From Nocardia sp. NBC_01327 (GTDB lineage Bacteria > Actinomycetota > Actinomycetes > Mycobacteriales > Mycobacteriaceae), in contig NZ_CP108383.1 in assembly GCF_035958815.1 (NCBI RefSeq), forward strand, positions 1,178,001 through 1,242,000: a stretch of 64,000 nt of DNA. The letters run 5' to 3'. A program made the translations under genes and the position numbers. Below are positions 16,735 through 24,707 of this stretch, in pieces. Positions within the stretch are counted from its first letter, which is position 1. Each line of letters opens with the position of its first letter. A model generated the notes under the pieces. The model was not told the origin of the DNA. It ran no database searches and saw nothing but the letters and a program-made list of their open reading frames with translations.

Positions 16735-18204
16735 ATGAGCGTCGTGGATCTAGCGCGCTGGCAGTTCGGAATCACCACCGTCTATCACTTCATCTTCGTG
16801 CCGCTCACCATCGGTCTGGCGCCACTGGTAGCGGGCATGCAGACCGCATGGGTGATTACGGGCAAAGAACACTGGTACCGCCTCACCAAATTCTTCGGGA
16901 AGCTGTTCCTGATCAATTTCGCGCTGGGCGTCGCCACCGGCATCGTGCAGGAATTCCAGTTCGGCATGAGCTGGAGCGAATACTCCCGCTTCGTCGGCGA
17001 TGTGTTCGGCGCACCGCTGGCCATGGAGGCGCTGGTCGCGTTCTTCATGGAGTCGACCTTCCTCGGCCTGTGGATCTTCGGCTGGACCCGATTGTCGAAA
17101 AAGGTGCACCTGGCCTGCATCTGGCTGGTCGCCATCGGCACCAATGCCTCGGCGTACTTCATCGTCGCGGCCAACTCGTTCATGCAGCACCCGGTCGGCG
17201 CGGAGTACAACCCGAAGACCGGACGCGCTGAGCTGCACGACATCTGGGCGGTGCTCGGCAACAACACCACGGTCGCCGCCTTCCCGCACGTGATCGCCGG
17301 AGCCTTCCTCACCGCGGGCACCTTCGTGGCCGGTGTCGCGGGCTGGTGGATGGTCCGCAAGGCCCGCCAGGTGGAGACCACCGGCGATCTTGCGCCGACC
17401 GAGGAGGCCCGCACCATGTGGCGGCCGGCTGCCCGGCTCGGGCTGTACGTCGTCCTGGTCGCCGCTGTCGCACTGGTTTTCACCGGCGATGTCCAGGGCA
17501 AGCTCATGTTCAAACAGCAGCCCATGAAGATGGCGTCGGCGGAATCGCTGTGCCACACCGAAACCGATCCGGACTTCTCGGTGCTCACCATCGGCACGCA
17601 CAACAACTGCGACAGCGTCACCCACCTCATCGAGGTGCCCTACGCCCTGCCGTGGCTGGCCGAGGGCAAGTTCACCGGTGTGACCCTGGACGGTGTAAAG
17701 GACCTGCAGCTGTCGTACAACGAGAAGTACGGCGTCGGCGACTACCGGCCCAACCTGTTCGTCACCTACTGGACCTTCCGGGCCATGATCGGCCTCATGG
17801 CAGGCTCGATCCTGTTGGCGCTGGTCGGATTCTGGGTCACCAGGGGCGGCCGGGTGCCGAATCAGCGGTGGTTCTCCTGGTTGTCGCTGATCTGCATTCT
17901 GACGCCGTTCTTCGGCAATATCTCCGGCTGGATCTTCACCGAGATGGGCCGGCAGCCCTGGGTGGTCGCACCCAATCCGACCGGTGACCCGCACATTCGA
18001 TTGACGGTGCAGCAGGGCGTCTCCGGCGTCACCGCGGGCACCATCGTCACCTCGCTGGTCGTCTTCACGCTGCTCTACGGTCTGCTCGCGGTCGCCTGGT
18101 TCTACCTCATGCGCCGCTATGTGGTCGAGGGCCCGGAACAGCCGGCCCCGGACACCCCGCGCATGACCGGGGACAACGTCGACAAGCTTTCCTTCGCCTA
18201 CTAG
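16735..18204 (+). CDS. cydA: Cytochrome bd ubiquinol/menaquinol oxidase subunit I
   Basis: 489 residues from ATG at 16735 with GGAGG before it. It carries the hemes and quinol site of the high-affinity, uncoupled terminal oxidase. His18 (TTVYHF), the His of FPHVIAGAF near residue 186 and the Met of FTEMGRQPW near 405 match the heme ligands. The Q-loop is the short type. The GRQPW motif and nine hydrophobic segments are clear. First gene of a cydA-B-D-C operon of the kind that is induced by low oxygen or blocked aa3/bcc respiration. Confidence 0.97.
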   Translation: MSVVDLARWQFGITTVYHFIFVPLTIGLAPLVAGMQTAWVITGKEHWYRLTKFFGKLFLINFALGVATGIVQEFQFGMSWSEYSRFVGDVFGAPLAMEALVAFFMESTFLGLWIFGWTRLSKKVHLACIWLVAIGTNASAYFIVAANSFMQHPVGAEYNPKTGRAELHDIWAVLGNNTTVAAFPHVIAGAFLTAGTFVAGVAGWWMVRKARQVETTGDLAPTEEARTMWRPAARLGLYVVLVAAVALVFTGDVQGKLMFKQQPMKMASAESLCHTETDPDFSVLTIGTHNNCDSVTHLIEVPYALPWLAEGKFTGVTLDGVKDLQLSYNEKYGVGDYRPNLFVTYWTFRAMIGLMAGSILLALVGFWVTRGGRVPNQRWFSWLSLICILTPFFGNISGWIFTEMGRQPWVVAPNPTGDPHIRLTVQQGVSGVTAGTIVTSLVVFTLLYGLLAVAWFYLMRRYVVEGPEQPAPDTPRMTGDNVDKLSFAY

Positions 18205-18213
18205 GAGCCCAGG

Positions 18214-19263
18214 ATGAGTCTCCCCGAATTCTGGTTTCTACTGATCACCGTGCTGTTCACCGGCTACTTCGTGCTGGAGGGCTTCGACTACGGGGTCGGC
18301 ATGCTCATGCCGATCCTGGGCCGGGGTTCCGAAGTGCGAAAGCGCGTGGTGCTCAACACCATCGGGCCGGTATGGGATGGCAACGAGGTGTGGCTGCTCA
18401 CCGCGGGCGGTGCGCTGTTCGCGGCCTTCCCGGAGTGGTACGCCAGCCTGTTCTCCGGGTTCTACCTGGCGCTGCTGCTGATCCTGGTCGGCTTGATCGC
18501 CCGCGCCTGCGCCATCGAATGGCGCAGCAAGATCGACGACGACCGCTGGCGGCTCGGCTGCGATATCGGCATCGGCCTCGGCTCCTGGATTCCGGCTCTC
18601 GCCTGGGGTTTGGCCTTCGCCAATATCGTGCGCGGCGTAAAGCTCAACGAGCACAGGCAGATCGGCGGCAATCTGCTCGATCTGCTGAACCCGTACGCAC
18701 TGCTCGGCGGGCTCACCACCCTGCTGCTGTTCCTGCTGCACGGTGCGCTGTTCATCGTGCTAAAGACCGGCAACGAGGTGCGTGACGAGGCACAGGCCCT
18801 GGTGCGCAAGCTGTTCGTGCCCACCGCGGTGGTGGTGGCGGCCTTCGGTATCTGGACCCAGCTCGCCTACGGTAAGGGCTGGACCTGGATTCCGCTGGTA
18901 CTGGCCGTGATCGGGCTGTTGGTCGCGGGATTCGCGGCCACCCAGGGTCGCGACGGCTGGGCCTTCGCGGGCACCGCGCTCACGATCATCGGGGCCACGG
19001 TGCTGCTGTTCGGATCGCTCTTCCCGAATGTGCTGCCCTCCACCATCGATTCGGCCTTCAGCCTCAGCGTGGACGGTCGCGGCGGCACCATCTCGGCGTC
19101 CTCCACGCACTACACGCTGGTGGTCATGAGCTGGGTGGCGGTGGCCATGGTTCCGGTGGTGCTGATCTACCAGGCCTGGTCGTACTGGGTCTTCCGGCAG
19201 CGCCTGACCATCGAGCAGATCCCGGCGCCGATCGGACTGCCGATGGGGGCACCGCGCGGCTAG
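18214..19263 (+). CDS. cydB: Cytochrome bd oxidase subunit II
   Basis: 349 residues, 9 bases after cydA with AGGAG before the ATG. Signature start LPEFWFLLITVLFTGYFVLEGFDYGVG, the GPVWDGNEVWLLTAGGALFAAFP motif, and eight or nine membrane helices. It packs against CydA in the membrane and is required for heme assembly. The C-terminal tail (IEQIPAPIGLP) is short. Confidence 0.97.
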   Translation: MSLPEFWFLLITVLFTGYFVLEGFDYGVGMLMPILGRGSEVRKRVVLNTIGPVWDGNEVWLLTAGGALFAAFPEWYASLFSGFYLALLLILVGLIARACAIEWRSKIDDDRWRLGCDIGIGLGSWIPALAWGLAFANIVRGVKLNEHRQIGGNLLDLLNPYALLGGLTTLLLFLLHGALFIVLKTGNEVRDEAQALVRKLFVPTAVVVAAFGIWTQLAYGKGWTWIPLVLAVIGLLVAGFAATQGRDGWAFAGTALTIIGATVLLFGSLFPNVLPSTIDSAFSLSVDGRGGTISASSTHYTLVVMSWVAVAMVPVVLIYQAWSYWVFRQRLTIEQIPAPIGLPMGAPRG

Positions 19264-19323
19264 CTCGGCACGCAGTTGTTTCGACTATTTCGACACTGAA
19301 TCCGACAGTACGGAACCGAAGAG

Positions 19324-21345
19324 ATGGCACGACCGGTAGACCCGCGCCTGTGGCGGTACGCCCGCTCGGCACGCACTTATCTCACGCTGAGCGTCGGCCT
19401 GTCGCTGGTGATCACGAGCTGCATCGTGGTCGCGGCCCTGGCCCTGGCGCGGGTCCTCGCCGGAGTCGTCACCGATCCGTCGCGGCGCCATATCGGCTCG
19501 TGGACAGTCGAACTGGTGATCTTCGCCGCCGCGGTGCTGTGCCGGGTCACCGCCACCTGGTGGCAGTCCCGGCTCGCGCATCGGGCCGGGGCCGAGGTCG
19601 TCGCCGAGCTGGAGACCGCCGTCCTGCGCGCCGGGGCCGGGCTGCCGCCTCGCGAATTGGAGCGGCGCCGTACGGAATTGGCCGTCGTGGTCGGGTCCGG
19701 ATTGAACGGGCTGCGCGCCTATCTCGCCGGATACCTTCCTGCACTGCTGCTTTCGATGTTGGTGCCGCCGATCGTGCTGGCGGTCATCGCCGTTCACGAC
19801 TGGGTCTCCGGACTGATCATCGTGATCACCCTGCCGCTCATCCCGGTTTTCATGATCCTCATCGGGCTGCTCACGCAGGGGCGGTCCAAGGACACCCTGG
19901 CGGCCACCACCCGGCTCTCGGATCAACTGCTGGATCTGTTCGCGGGCATGCCGACCCTGCGGGCGCTGGGCCGGGAGACCGGTCACTCCGACTCGGAGGC
20001 AGGCGAGGATGCCGCCCGCACCACCATGCGGCACCGCGTCCGCGACCTCGGCGACGATCTGCATCGGCGCACCATGGCCGCCTTGCGCATGGCATTCCTG
20101 TCCTCGATGGTGCTGGAGGCGCTCGCCACGCTGTCCGTGGCGCTGGTCGCGGTCTCCATCGGCCTGCGCCTGGTGTACGGCGATATGGGTCTGCACGCGG
20201 GACTGCTGGCGCTCGTCCTCGCCCCCGAGGTGTACCTGCCGCTGCGCGCGGTGGGGGAGCGCTTCCACGCGGCTCAGGACGGAATGGCCGCCGCCGACAA
20301 GGCTTTCGCGGTCCTCGACCCGCAGGCTGAGACGGAAGCCGCCGCGGATCGCCCCGAGGCCGGTGTGCGCACCGATCGGGAATTCCACGGCCGCATCGAG
20401 ATTCGGAACCTGTCCGTCACGGCCCGTGAGGGCGCCGCGCCCGATGCACTGTCCGCCGTACTGCGTCCCGGCGCGGTCACCGTACTCACCGGCCCGAACG
20501 GCAGCGGTAAATCCACCGCGCTGCAGGCGATCCTGGGTCTCATCACCCCCGACGCGGGCGACGTCCTGGCGGACGGCGCCCCCGTCCCCGCCCTCGATCC
20601 CGGGCAGTGGTGGTCCCGCCTGGCCTGGCTGCCGCAGCGCCCCGTACTCGTCCCCGGCACGCTCCGCGCCAACCTCGAACTCCTCGGCCCGCCCGCCGAC
20701 CCCGCTCAACTCGACGAAGCCTGCCGCGCAACCGGATTCGACACCGTCCTGGCGGATATGCCCGACGGCTGGAACACCCTGGTCGGCACCGGAGGCCTCG
20801 GCCTCTCACTCGGCCAGCGCCAGCGCCTGGCCCTCACCCGCACCCTGGCCGCCGACCGCTCCGTCCTCCTCCTCGACGAACCCACCGCCCACCTCGACGC
20901 CGCCGCCGAAGCGAGCGTCCTACAGGCATTGATCGCCCGAGCCCGAGCCGGCGCCACCGTAGTGATAGTCGGCCACCGCCCCGCCATCCTCGCCATCGCC
21001 GACCACCTTGTCCCTGTCCACGCCACCTCCGCCGCAACACAATCGGAGCCTGGTGCCCGCTTGCAGAAGTCGCCTGTCAGCGCCGTCGCGCAGACGAACG
21101 ACGCAGGCGTACCCGGCGACGAAGCCGGCGGTGAGGGCGGCGCTCCAGAACCTGCTGCGGTGGACACAGCCGCGGGTGTGCACCCCGCAGCTCGCGGGGA
21201 ATCCGCGACGCCCGGCGAACTGGATGTGCCGGCCGCCGCTGATTGTGTGCTGAGCGTGGCCCACTCGTCTCGCCCGGCGGCAGGGCCACCCGACGCGAGT
21301 GGCCTGGGGACGTCTGTGGATAAGTCGGAGGTGGGGGCTCGATGA
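19324..21345 (+). CDS. cydD: Heterodimeric ABC exporter subunit CydD
   Basis: 673 residues. Six membrane helices occupy about 20-300 and one ATPase domain 355-545 (Walker A GPNGSGKS at about 390, signature LSLGQRQRLALTR near 493, Walker B LLLDEPTAHLD). CydDC exports thiols or handles heme and is needed to assemble cytochrome bd. Residues from about 560 to the end form a 110-residue Ala/Pro/Gly/Glu-rich tail that looks disordered and is absent from usual CydD proteins. The last nine codons recur at the end of the next mini-ORF. Its TGA overlaps that ORF's ATG. Confidence 0.93.
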   Translation: MARPVDPRLWRYARSARTYLTLSVGLSLVITSCIVVAALALARVLAGVVTDPSRRHIGSWTVELVIFAAAVLCRVTATWWQSRLAHRAGAEVVAELETAVLRAGAGLPPRELERRRTELAVVVGSGLNGLRAYLAGYLPALLLSMLVPPIVLAVIAVHDWVSGLIIVITLPLIPVFMILIGLLTQGRSKDTLAATTRLSDQLLDLFAGMPTLRALGRETGHSDSEAGEDAARTTMRHRVRDLGDDLHRRTMAALRMAFLSSMVLEALATLSVALVAVSIGLRLVYGDMGLHAGLLALVLAPEVYLPLRAVGERFHAAQDGMAAADKAFAVLDPQAETEAAADRPEAGVRTDREFHGRIEIRNLSVTAREGAAPDALSAVLRPGAVTVLTGPNGSGKSTALQAILGLITPDAGDVLADGAPVPALDPGQWWSRLAWLPQRPVLVPGTLRANLELLGPPADPAQLDEACRATGFDTVLADMPDGWNTLVGTGGLGLSLGQRQRLALTRTLAADRSVLLLDEPTAHLDAAAEASVLQALIARARAGATVVIVGHRPAILAIADHLVPVHATSAATQSEPGARLQKSPVSAVAQTNDAGVPGDEAGGEGGAPEPAAVDTAAGVHPAARGESATPGELDVPAAADCVLSVAHSSRPAAGPPDASGLGTSVDKSEVGAR

Positions 21346-21458
21346 GCGCCGCACCGGCCGGATGCCGACGGATTCGAGGCGTGATCTACGTCGTCGCGGC
21401 AGCGGCGGCCGTCGCGCTGGGGATGGCTGTGGATAACTCTGAAGTAGGTGTGCGATGA
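21316..21458 (+). repeat. 30-bp imperfect direct repeat flanking the cydD/cydC junction
   Basis: Bases 21316-21345 and 21429-21458 match at 23 of 30 positions. Both encode V-D-x-S-E-V-G-x-R-stop and both end in the ATGA that starts the next ORF. The copies are 113 bases apart, in different frames, so each is used by its own ORF. Confidence 0.85.
21342..21458 (+). CDS. 38-residue single-pass membrane ORF between cydD and cydC
   Basis: ATG at 21342 overlaps the cydD stop and its own TGA overlaps the cydC ATG, so it is coupled at both ends; GGAGGTGGGGG lies just upstream. The product has a basic start (CRRIR), one hydrophobic segment (IYVVAAAAAVALGMAV) and a short C-terminal tail DNSEVGVR. Size and topology recall the small CydX/CbdX subunits of cytochrome bd, but there is no sequence match I recognise, and the tail is a copy of the CydD end. 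It could be a real small subunit or a by-product of a duplication that restored coupling. Confidence 0.45.
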   Translation: MSAAPAGCRRIRGVIYVVAAAAAVALGMAVDNSEVGVR

Positions 21459-23158
21459 GTGGGGTGCTGGCGGATTTCCGGCGGATTCGGGGGCTGCTCG
21501 AATTATCGCGCGGGCGAATGGCTTTGTCGGTGGCCTGGGGGGTGGCGGCGCTCGGGAGTGGGCTCGGGCTGGCTGCGCTGGCGGCGTGGTTGATCGCGCG
21601 GGCCTGGGAGATGCCGCCGGTGCTCGATCTGAGCATTGCGGTGGTGACCGTGCGGGCGCTGGGGATTTCGCGCGGGCTGTGCCGGTATCTGGAGCGGCTG
21701 GCCACGCATGATGTGGCGCTGCGGTCCATGAGTCTGGCGCGCACCAGCATCTACGGCACGCTTGCGGCGGCGGATATCTGGCGGCCTCGGCGGACCGGCG
21801 AGCACGTCGAGGCAGTGGCGTCGAATGCCGCATCGCTCGATGGCAGCGGCGGTTCGCAGGCCGGAGGCAGTGCGCCGCAGGGGGATCCGACGCGATTGCG
21901 CAAGGGTGAACTGCTGGGGCGGGTCGGGGCGGATATCGATGATCTCGGCGCCGTGGTGGTGCGGGCCTTCGTTCCCATTGTGGTGGCGCTGGTGATTTCG
22001 GTGCTCGCGGTCGGGCTGCTGGCGAGCATCTCGGTGCCCGCGGCCGTCATTCTCGCTGCGGCGCTGGCGGTTTCCGGGATCATCGCGCCGTGGATGTCGG
22101 CACGCGCCGCGAGCGAGGCCGAGGTGGCCGTGCGCGCCGACCGCACCGAATTCACGGCCGAGGCGTGGACGGTTCTCGACCACGCTCCCGAATTGCGGGT
22201 CGCCGGAAGGCTTTCCGAGGCGATCGCGACGGCGGAGCGGGCCGGGCAGCGCGCGGTCGCCGCCGAGGACCGGGCCGCCGCCCGCAGCGCCTGGTCGGCC
22301 GCGGTGCTGCCGCTCGCCATCGGCGCGAGCGTGCTGGGGTCACTGCTCATCGGAATCGCGCTGTACGGCAACGGTTCCGGCCTTGCCTTCAAGGGTTTCC
22401 AGACGGTCTCGCCCGGCGGCATCACGCCCATGGCCTTCGCGGTCCTGGTGCTGGTCCCGCTCTCGGCCTTCGAAGCGGTCGCGGTGCTCCCGGCCGCCGC
22501 ACAGGCCCTCACCACCGGCCGCGCCGCCCTGCACCGCCTGGCCCGCCTCGAACAGTCCGAATCCGCCGATCCCGCACTCGATCTCCCCCCGCTCCCGGAG
22601 GGCCGCCGTATTGCCGTCACCGGCCCCAGCGGCGCGGGCAAGACCACCCTGCTCATGTCCTGGGCGGGCCTGTTCGACACCCCCCGCCCCGGCATCACCT
22701 TCTTCGCCGAGGACGCCCATCTCTTCGGCACCACGGTCCTGGAGAACCTGCGGGTGGCCCGCGGCGACATCACCGCGCCGGAGGCCGACAGCGCCCTGCG
22801 CGCAGTCGGAGCCGGTGACTGGCTGGACTCGCTGCCGGACGGCGTCGACACCGATCTGATCGGCGGTGCGGCAGCGGTTTCCGGTGGTCAGCGCCGCCGG
22901 CTCCTGCTCGCCCGGGCCCTGCTCTCCCCGGCCCGGGTGCTGCTGCTGGACGAGCCCACCGAACATCTGGAGGCCGAAGCGGGCGCGGACCTGCTGCGCC
23001 GCCTCCTCGACGTATCCAGCGGCCTGGTGGACCCCGACCGGACCGTTGTGGTTGTCACGCACCAGCTTCCCCCGGAGCAGCACGCCGACACCCTCGTCCG
23101 GGTCGCCGCGAACGGCACCGTCACCATCGACCGTTTTATTCCCGCAAACCAGCATTGA
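21455..23158 (+). CDS. cydC: Heterodimeric ABC exporter subunit CydC
   Basis: 567 residues from ATG at 21455. Transmembrane region about 15-310, ATPase domain to the end: Walker A GPSGAGKT, signature VSGGQRRRLLLARALL and Walker B VLLLDEPTEHLE. A low-complexity loop (residues 112-145, D-G-S-G-G-S-Q-A-G-G-S) interrupts the membrane part. The A-loop to Q-loop segment is shortened: Walker A is followed quickly by FFAEDAHLFGTTVLENLRVARG. Forms the exporter with CydD. The first 600 bases favour G-ending codons, unlike the C-ending bias further on. Confidence 0.92.
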   Translation: MSGVLADFRRIRGLLELSRGRMALSVAWGVAALGSGLGLAALAAWLIARAWEMPPVLDLSIAVVTVRALGISRGLCRYLERLATHDVALRSMSLARTSIYGTLAAADIWRPRRTGEHVEAVASNAASLDGSGGSQAGGSAPQGDPTRLRKGELLGRVGADIDDLGAVVVRAFVPIVVALVISVLAVGLLASISVPAAVILAAALAVSGIIAPWMSARAASEAEVAVRADRTEFTAEAWTVLDHAPELRVAGRLSEAIATAERAGQRAVAAEDRAAARSAWSAAVLPLAIGASVLGSLLIGIALYGNGSGLAFKGFQTVSPGGITPMAFAVLVLVPLSAFEAVAVLPAAAQALTTGRAALHRLARLEQSESADPALDLPPLPEGRRIAVTGPSGAGKTTLLMSWAGLFDTPRPGITFFAEDAHLFGTTVLENLRVARGDITAPEADSALRAVGAGDWLDSLPDGVDTDLIGGAAAVSGGQRRRLLLARALLSPARVLLLDEPTEHLEAEAGADLLRRLLDVSSGLVDPDRTVVVVTHQLPPEQHADTLVRVAANGTVTIDRFIPANQH

Positions 23159-23248
23159 CCTGGTATTTCGCGGAGCGGGAAAATACGTTGCCGCATGCCG
23201 CGAACACGACTACTTTCGTCTGTACACAGGAAGGAGGTGGTTCGAATA

Positions 23249-23287
23249 ATGAGTAATTCGAGGACGCGTGAGGTGGCTGCCAGCTAG
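23249..23287 (+). CDS. 12-residue short ORF in the post-cydC RNA
   Basis: ATG 23249, TAG 23285-23287, encoding MSNSRTREVAAS. The ribosome site is 9 bases complementary to the 16S 3' end, unusually strong, with about 10 bases of spacing. It has no Cys, Trp or His runs, so it is not a standard amino acid leader. Function unknown. Confidence 0.4.
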   Translation: MSNSRTREVAAS

Positions 23288-23350
23288 GCGCCATCGCCGC
23301 AACGGATTCTCGTAGCGCGAACGCTGAGCGAATCCCAGGCAGTCACCCGG

Positions 23351-23427
23351 CCCCTGAGTCCCAGATCTTGTCCGATCTGGATCGCGTGAGTTGCATCCGC
23401 GATATGACTCAGGGGTCGTTCCTGTTT
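23351..23427 (+). terminator. Structured terminator (three-way junction)
   Basis: Outer stem cccctgagtc / gactcagggg encloses two hairpins, ccagatc...gatctgg and atcgcg...cgcgat. The downstream TCGTTCCTGTTT is U-rich for this genome. This is far more elaborate than the plain hairpins used elsewhere in the window. Confidence 0.65.
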
Positions 23428-23475
23428 CAGGGGAACAGTCGAAAGTGACTGTGGATCAATCGAAGTGGCGGAGAA

Positions 23476-24198
23476 TCAGCCAATGTAGCGCTTGAGACGG
23501 GCAGAAAGCCGCGGCTCGAGTGCGCCGTCCGGAGCGATGCGCTCCTCGACGTAACCCAGATCGCCGCCCTCGACAATGCCGTAGAGGCGCTTGGCCCCGC
23601 CCACGACAATGCCGGACTGGCTGCGAATGACCACGTCCGTGGCGAGTTCCCAGGAGGACTGGGTCAGGGCCTGGCCGTAGAACAGCTCGACGATTCCGGA
23701 GGCGTGCGTGAGCAGCAGCTCCAGCACCTCGTCGTCACCGTCGATGCCGACCCGCCAGAAACCGCTCTCGCGCAGATCCGGGCCCGCGTACTCGCCCTCG
23801 GTATCGATGACCCAGGAACGCGCTTCCCAGGTGAGATAGTCGCCACCGTCGTGCGACACGATGATCTGCTGACCGAAGCGGTAATCGCCGGTCTCGGGAT
23901 CGTTGCCCTCACCCTCACCGCGCCACACGCCCACCAGGGGCAGCAGTGCGAGCATGGAGGAGCTCAGGTCCGGACCCTGCCGCAGATTCGCGGTATCGAT
24001 GGGTAGCGGAAGGTCAGGGAGCGAGGGGATGTTCGCGGCGGCCGTCACCTTGGCGCGCTCGGCGGCCTCGGCCACGGCCTGGTCACCACTGCGGCGAGCG
24101 GCGAGCTCATCGCGCGCGACATCGTCACGGCTCGCGGAAGCGTCCCGTGTCGCCGCGTCATCCGTATGTTTGACGTTCTCGCTCGCCGACTCGCTCAC
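23476..24198 (-). CDS. Nitrobindin-like / FABP-fold protein (Rv0813c type)
   Basis: 240 residues from GTG at 24198. A charged, Ala-rich N-terminal extension of about 70 residues precedes the beta-barrel, which begins with GVWRGEGEG (the GxWxGxG nitrobindin signature) and includes [25 protein letters not shown] and [13 protein letters not shown]. Nitrobindins use a C-terminal His as heme ligand (P-H-L-x-A-x-L); here that place reads [13 protein letters not shown], so the His is Arg and heme binding is doubtful. It is translationally coupled to a tiny membrane ORF upstream. Sits beside the sulfur genes as in mycobacteria. Confidence 0.85.
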   Translation of the reverse strand: MSESASENVKHTDDAATRDASASRDDVARDELAARRSGDQAVAEAAERAKVTAAANIPSLPDLPLPIDTANLRQGPDLSSSMLALLPLVGVWRGEGEGNDPETGDYRFGQQIIVSHDGGDYLTWEARSWVIDTEGEYAGPDLRESGFWRVGIDGDDEVLELLLTHASGIVELFYGQALTQSSWELATDVVIRSQSGIVVGGAKRLYGIVEGGDLGYVEERIAPDGALEPRLSARLKRYIG

Positions 24199-24290
24199 GA
24201 CTCGGTGAACAGCCGGTAGAGAACGTACAGACCGAACCAGGCGATCAGCACGGAGACGAGAACCAGCAGAATCTCGAAGGTAAGCACCAC
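24195..24290 (-). CDS. 31-residue single-pass membrane ORF
   Basis: GTG at 24290 (or 24287), TGA at 24195-24197, sharing GTGA with the nitrobindin-like gene start. Almost the whole peptide is one helix ([19 protein letters not shown]) ending in RLFTES. No strong ribosome site is visible. It lies after the DUF1416 terminator, so a separate promoter or read-through is needed. Confidence 0.5.
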   Translation of the reverse strand: MVLTFEILLVLVSVLIAWFGLYVLYRLFTES

Positions 24291-24320
24291 GAATCGGATT
24301 CTAATCGCACGCCGTCGGAG

Positions 24321-24383
24321 ACGCGAAAACGGCCCCGCGTCCGGACGCGAAAACGGCCCCGGGAAATGAATCCCGGGGCCGTT
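24321..24383 (-). terminator. Terminator of the cysA2 operon with a duplicated half
   Basis: On the minus strand a 13-bp perfect stem (24352-24364 with 24371-24383, loop 24365-24370) is followed by TTTTCGCG. The 16-mer acgcgaaaacggcccc that forms one arm and T-run occurs twice (24321-24336, 24345-24360), giving a second, spare half-hairpin. Confidence 0.85.
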
Positions 24384-24396
24384 CCGATGAATTCGC

Positions 24397-24702
24397 TTAC
24401 TTGGCGACGACGACATCCAGGTTGTGGATGCCGTTGCCCTCCGGCGCGAGCTCGGCGGTGCCGTTGCCCGATGCGGACAGCGCGCGAATGGTCCACGAGC
24501 CCGGCGCCGCGAAGAAGCGGAAGTCGCCGGTGCCCGACGCCACGACCTCGGCGGTGAAATCGCCGTTGCCGTCCAGCAGGCGGACGAACGCGCCACCGAC
24601 GGTCTGGCCGTCAGCGGTCAGGACGCGGCCGGTGATGACCGTCTCCTTCTCGACGTCGACGCCGGCCGGAATGGCCTGACCCTGGGTAGGTGCTGCACAC
24701 AT
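24397..24702 (-). CDS. DUF1416 family protein (SseC type)
   Basis: 101 residues from ATG at 24702, 5 bases after cysA2. The start MCAAPTQGQAIPAGVDVEKE and the GRVLTADGQTVGGAFVRLLD / FFAAPGSWTIRAL beta-sandwich are those of DUF1416, always found next to actinobacterial rhodanese genes (Rv0814c, sseC2). A role in sulfur metabolism is inferred from this constant pairing. Ends just before a strong terminator. Confidence 0.92.
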   Translation of the reverse strand: MCAAPTQGQAIPAGVDVEKETVITGRVLTADGQTVGGAFVRLLDGNGDFTAEVVASGTGDFRFFAAPGSWTIRALSASGNGTAELAPEGNGIHNLDVVVAK

Positions 24703-24707
24703 ATTTA

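Larger units (their letters stand above)
23231..23430 (+). ncRNA. Candidate small RNA / short-ORF transcript with three-way-junction terminator
   Basis: A near-perfect Shine-Dalgarno (aaggaggtg at 23231-23239), a 12-codon ORF, an unstructured 60-base linker, then a three-way junction: outer stem 23351-23360 with 23406-23415 (10 bp perfect), hairpin 23361-23380 (7 bp) and hairpin 23381-23403 (6 bp). TCGTTCCTGTTT follows like a terminator tail. No plus-strand gene lies downstream; the next gene is on the minus strand. TTGACC at 23155-23160 and AAAATAC around 23180 could be its promoter, or it could be the tail of the cyd transcript. Confidence 0.5.
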
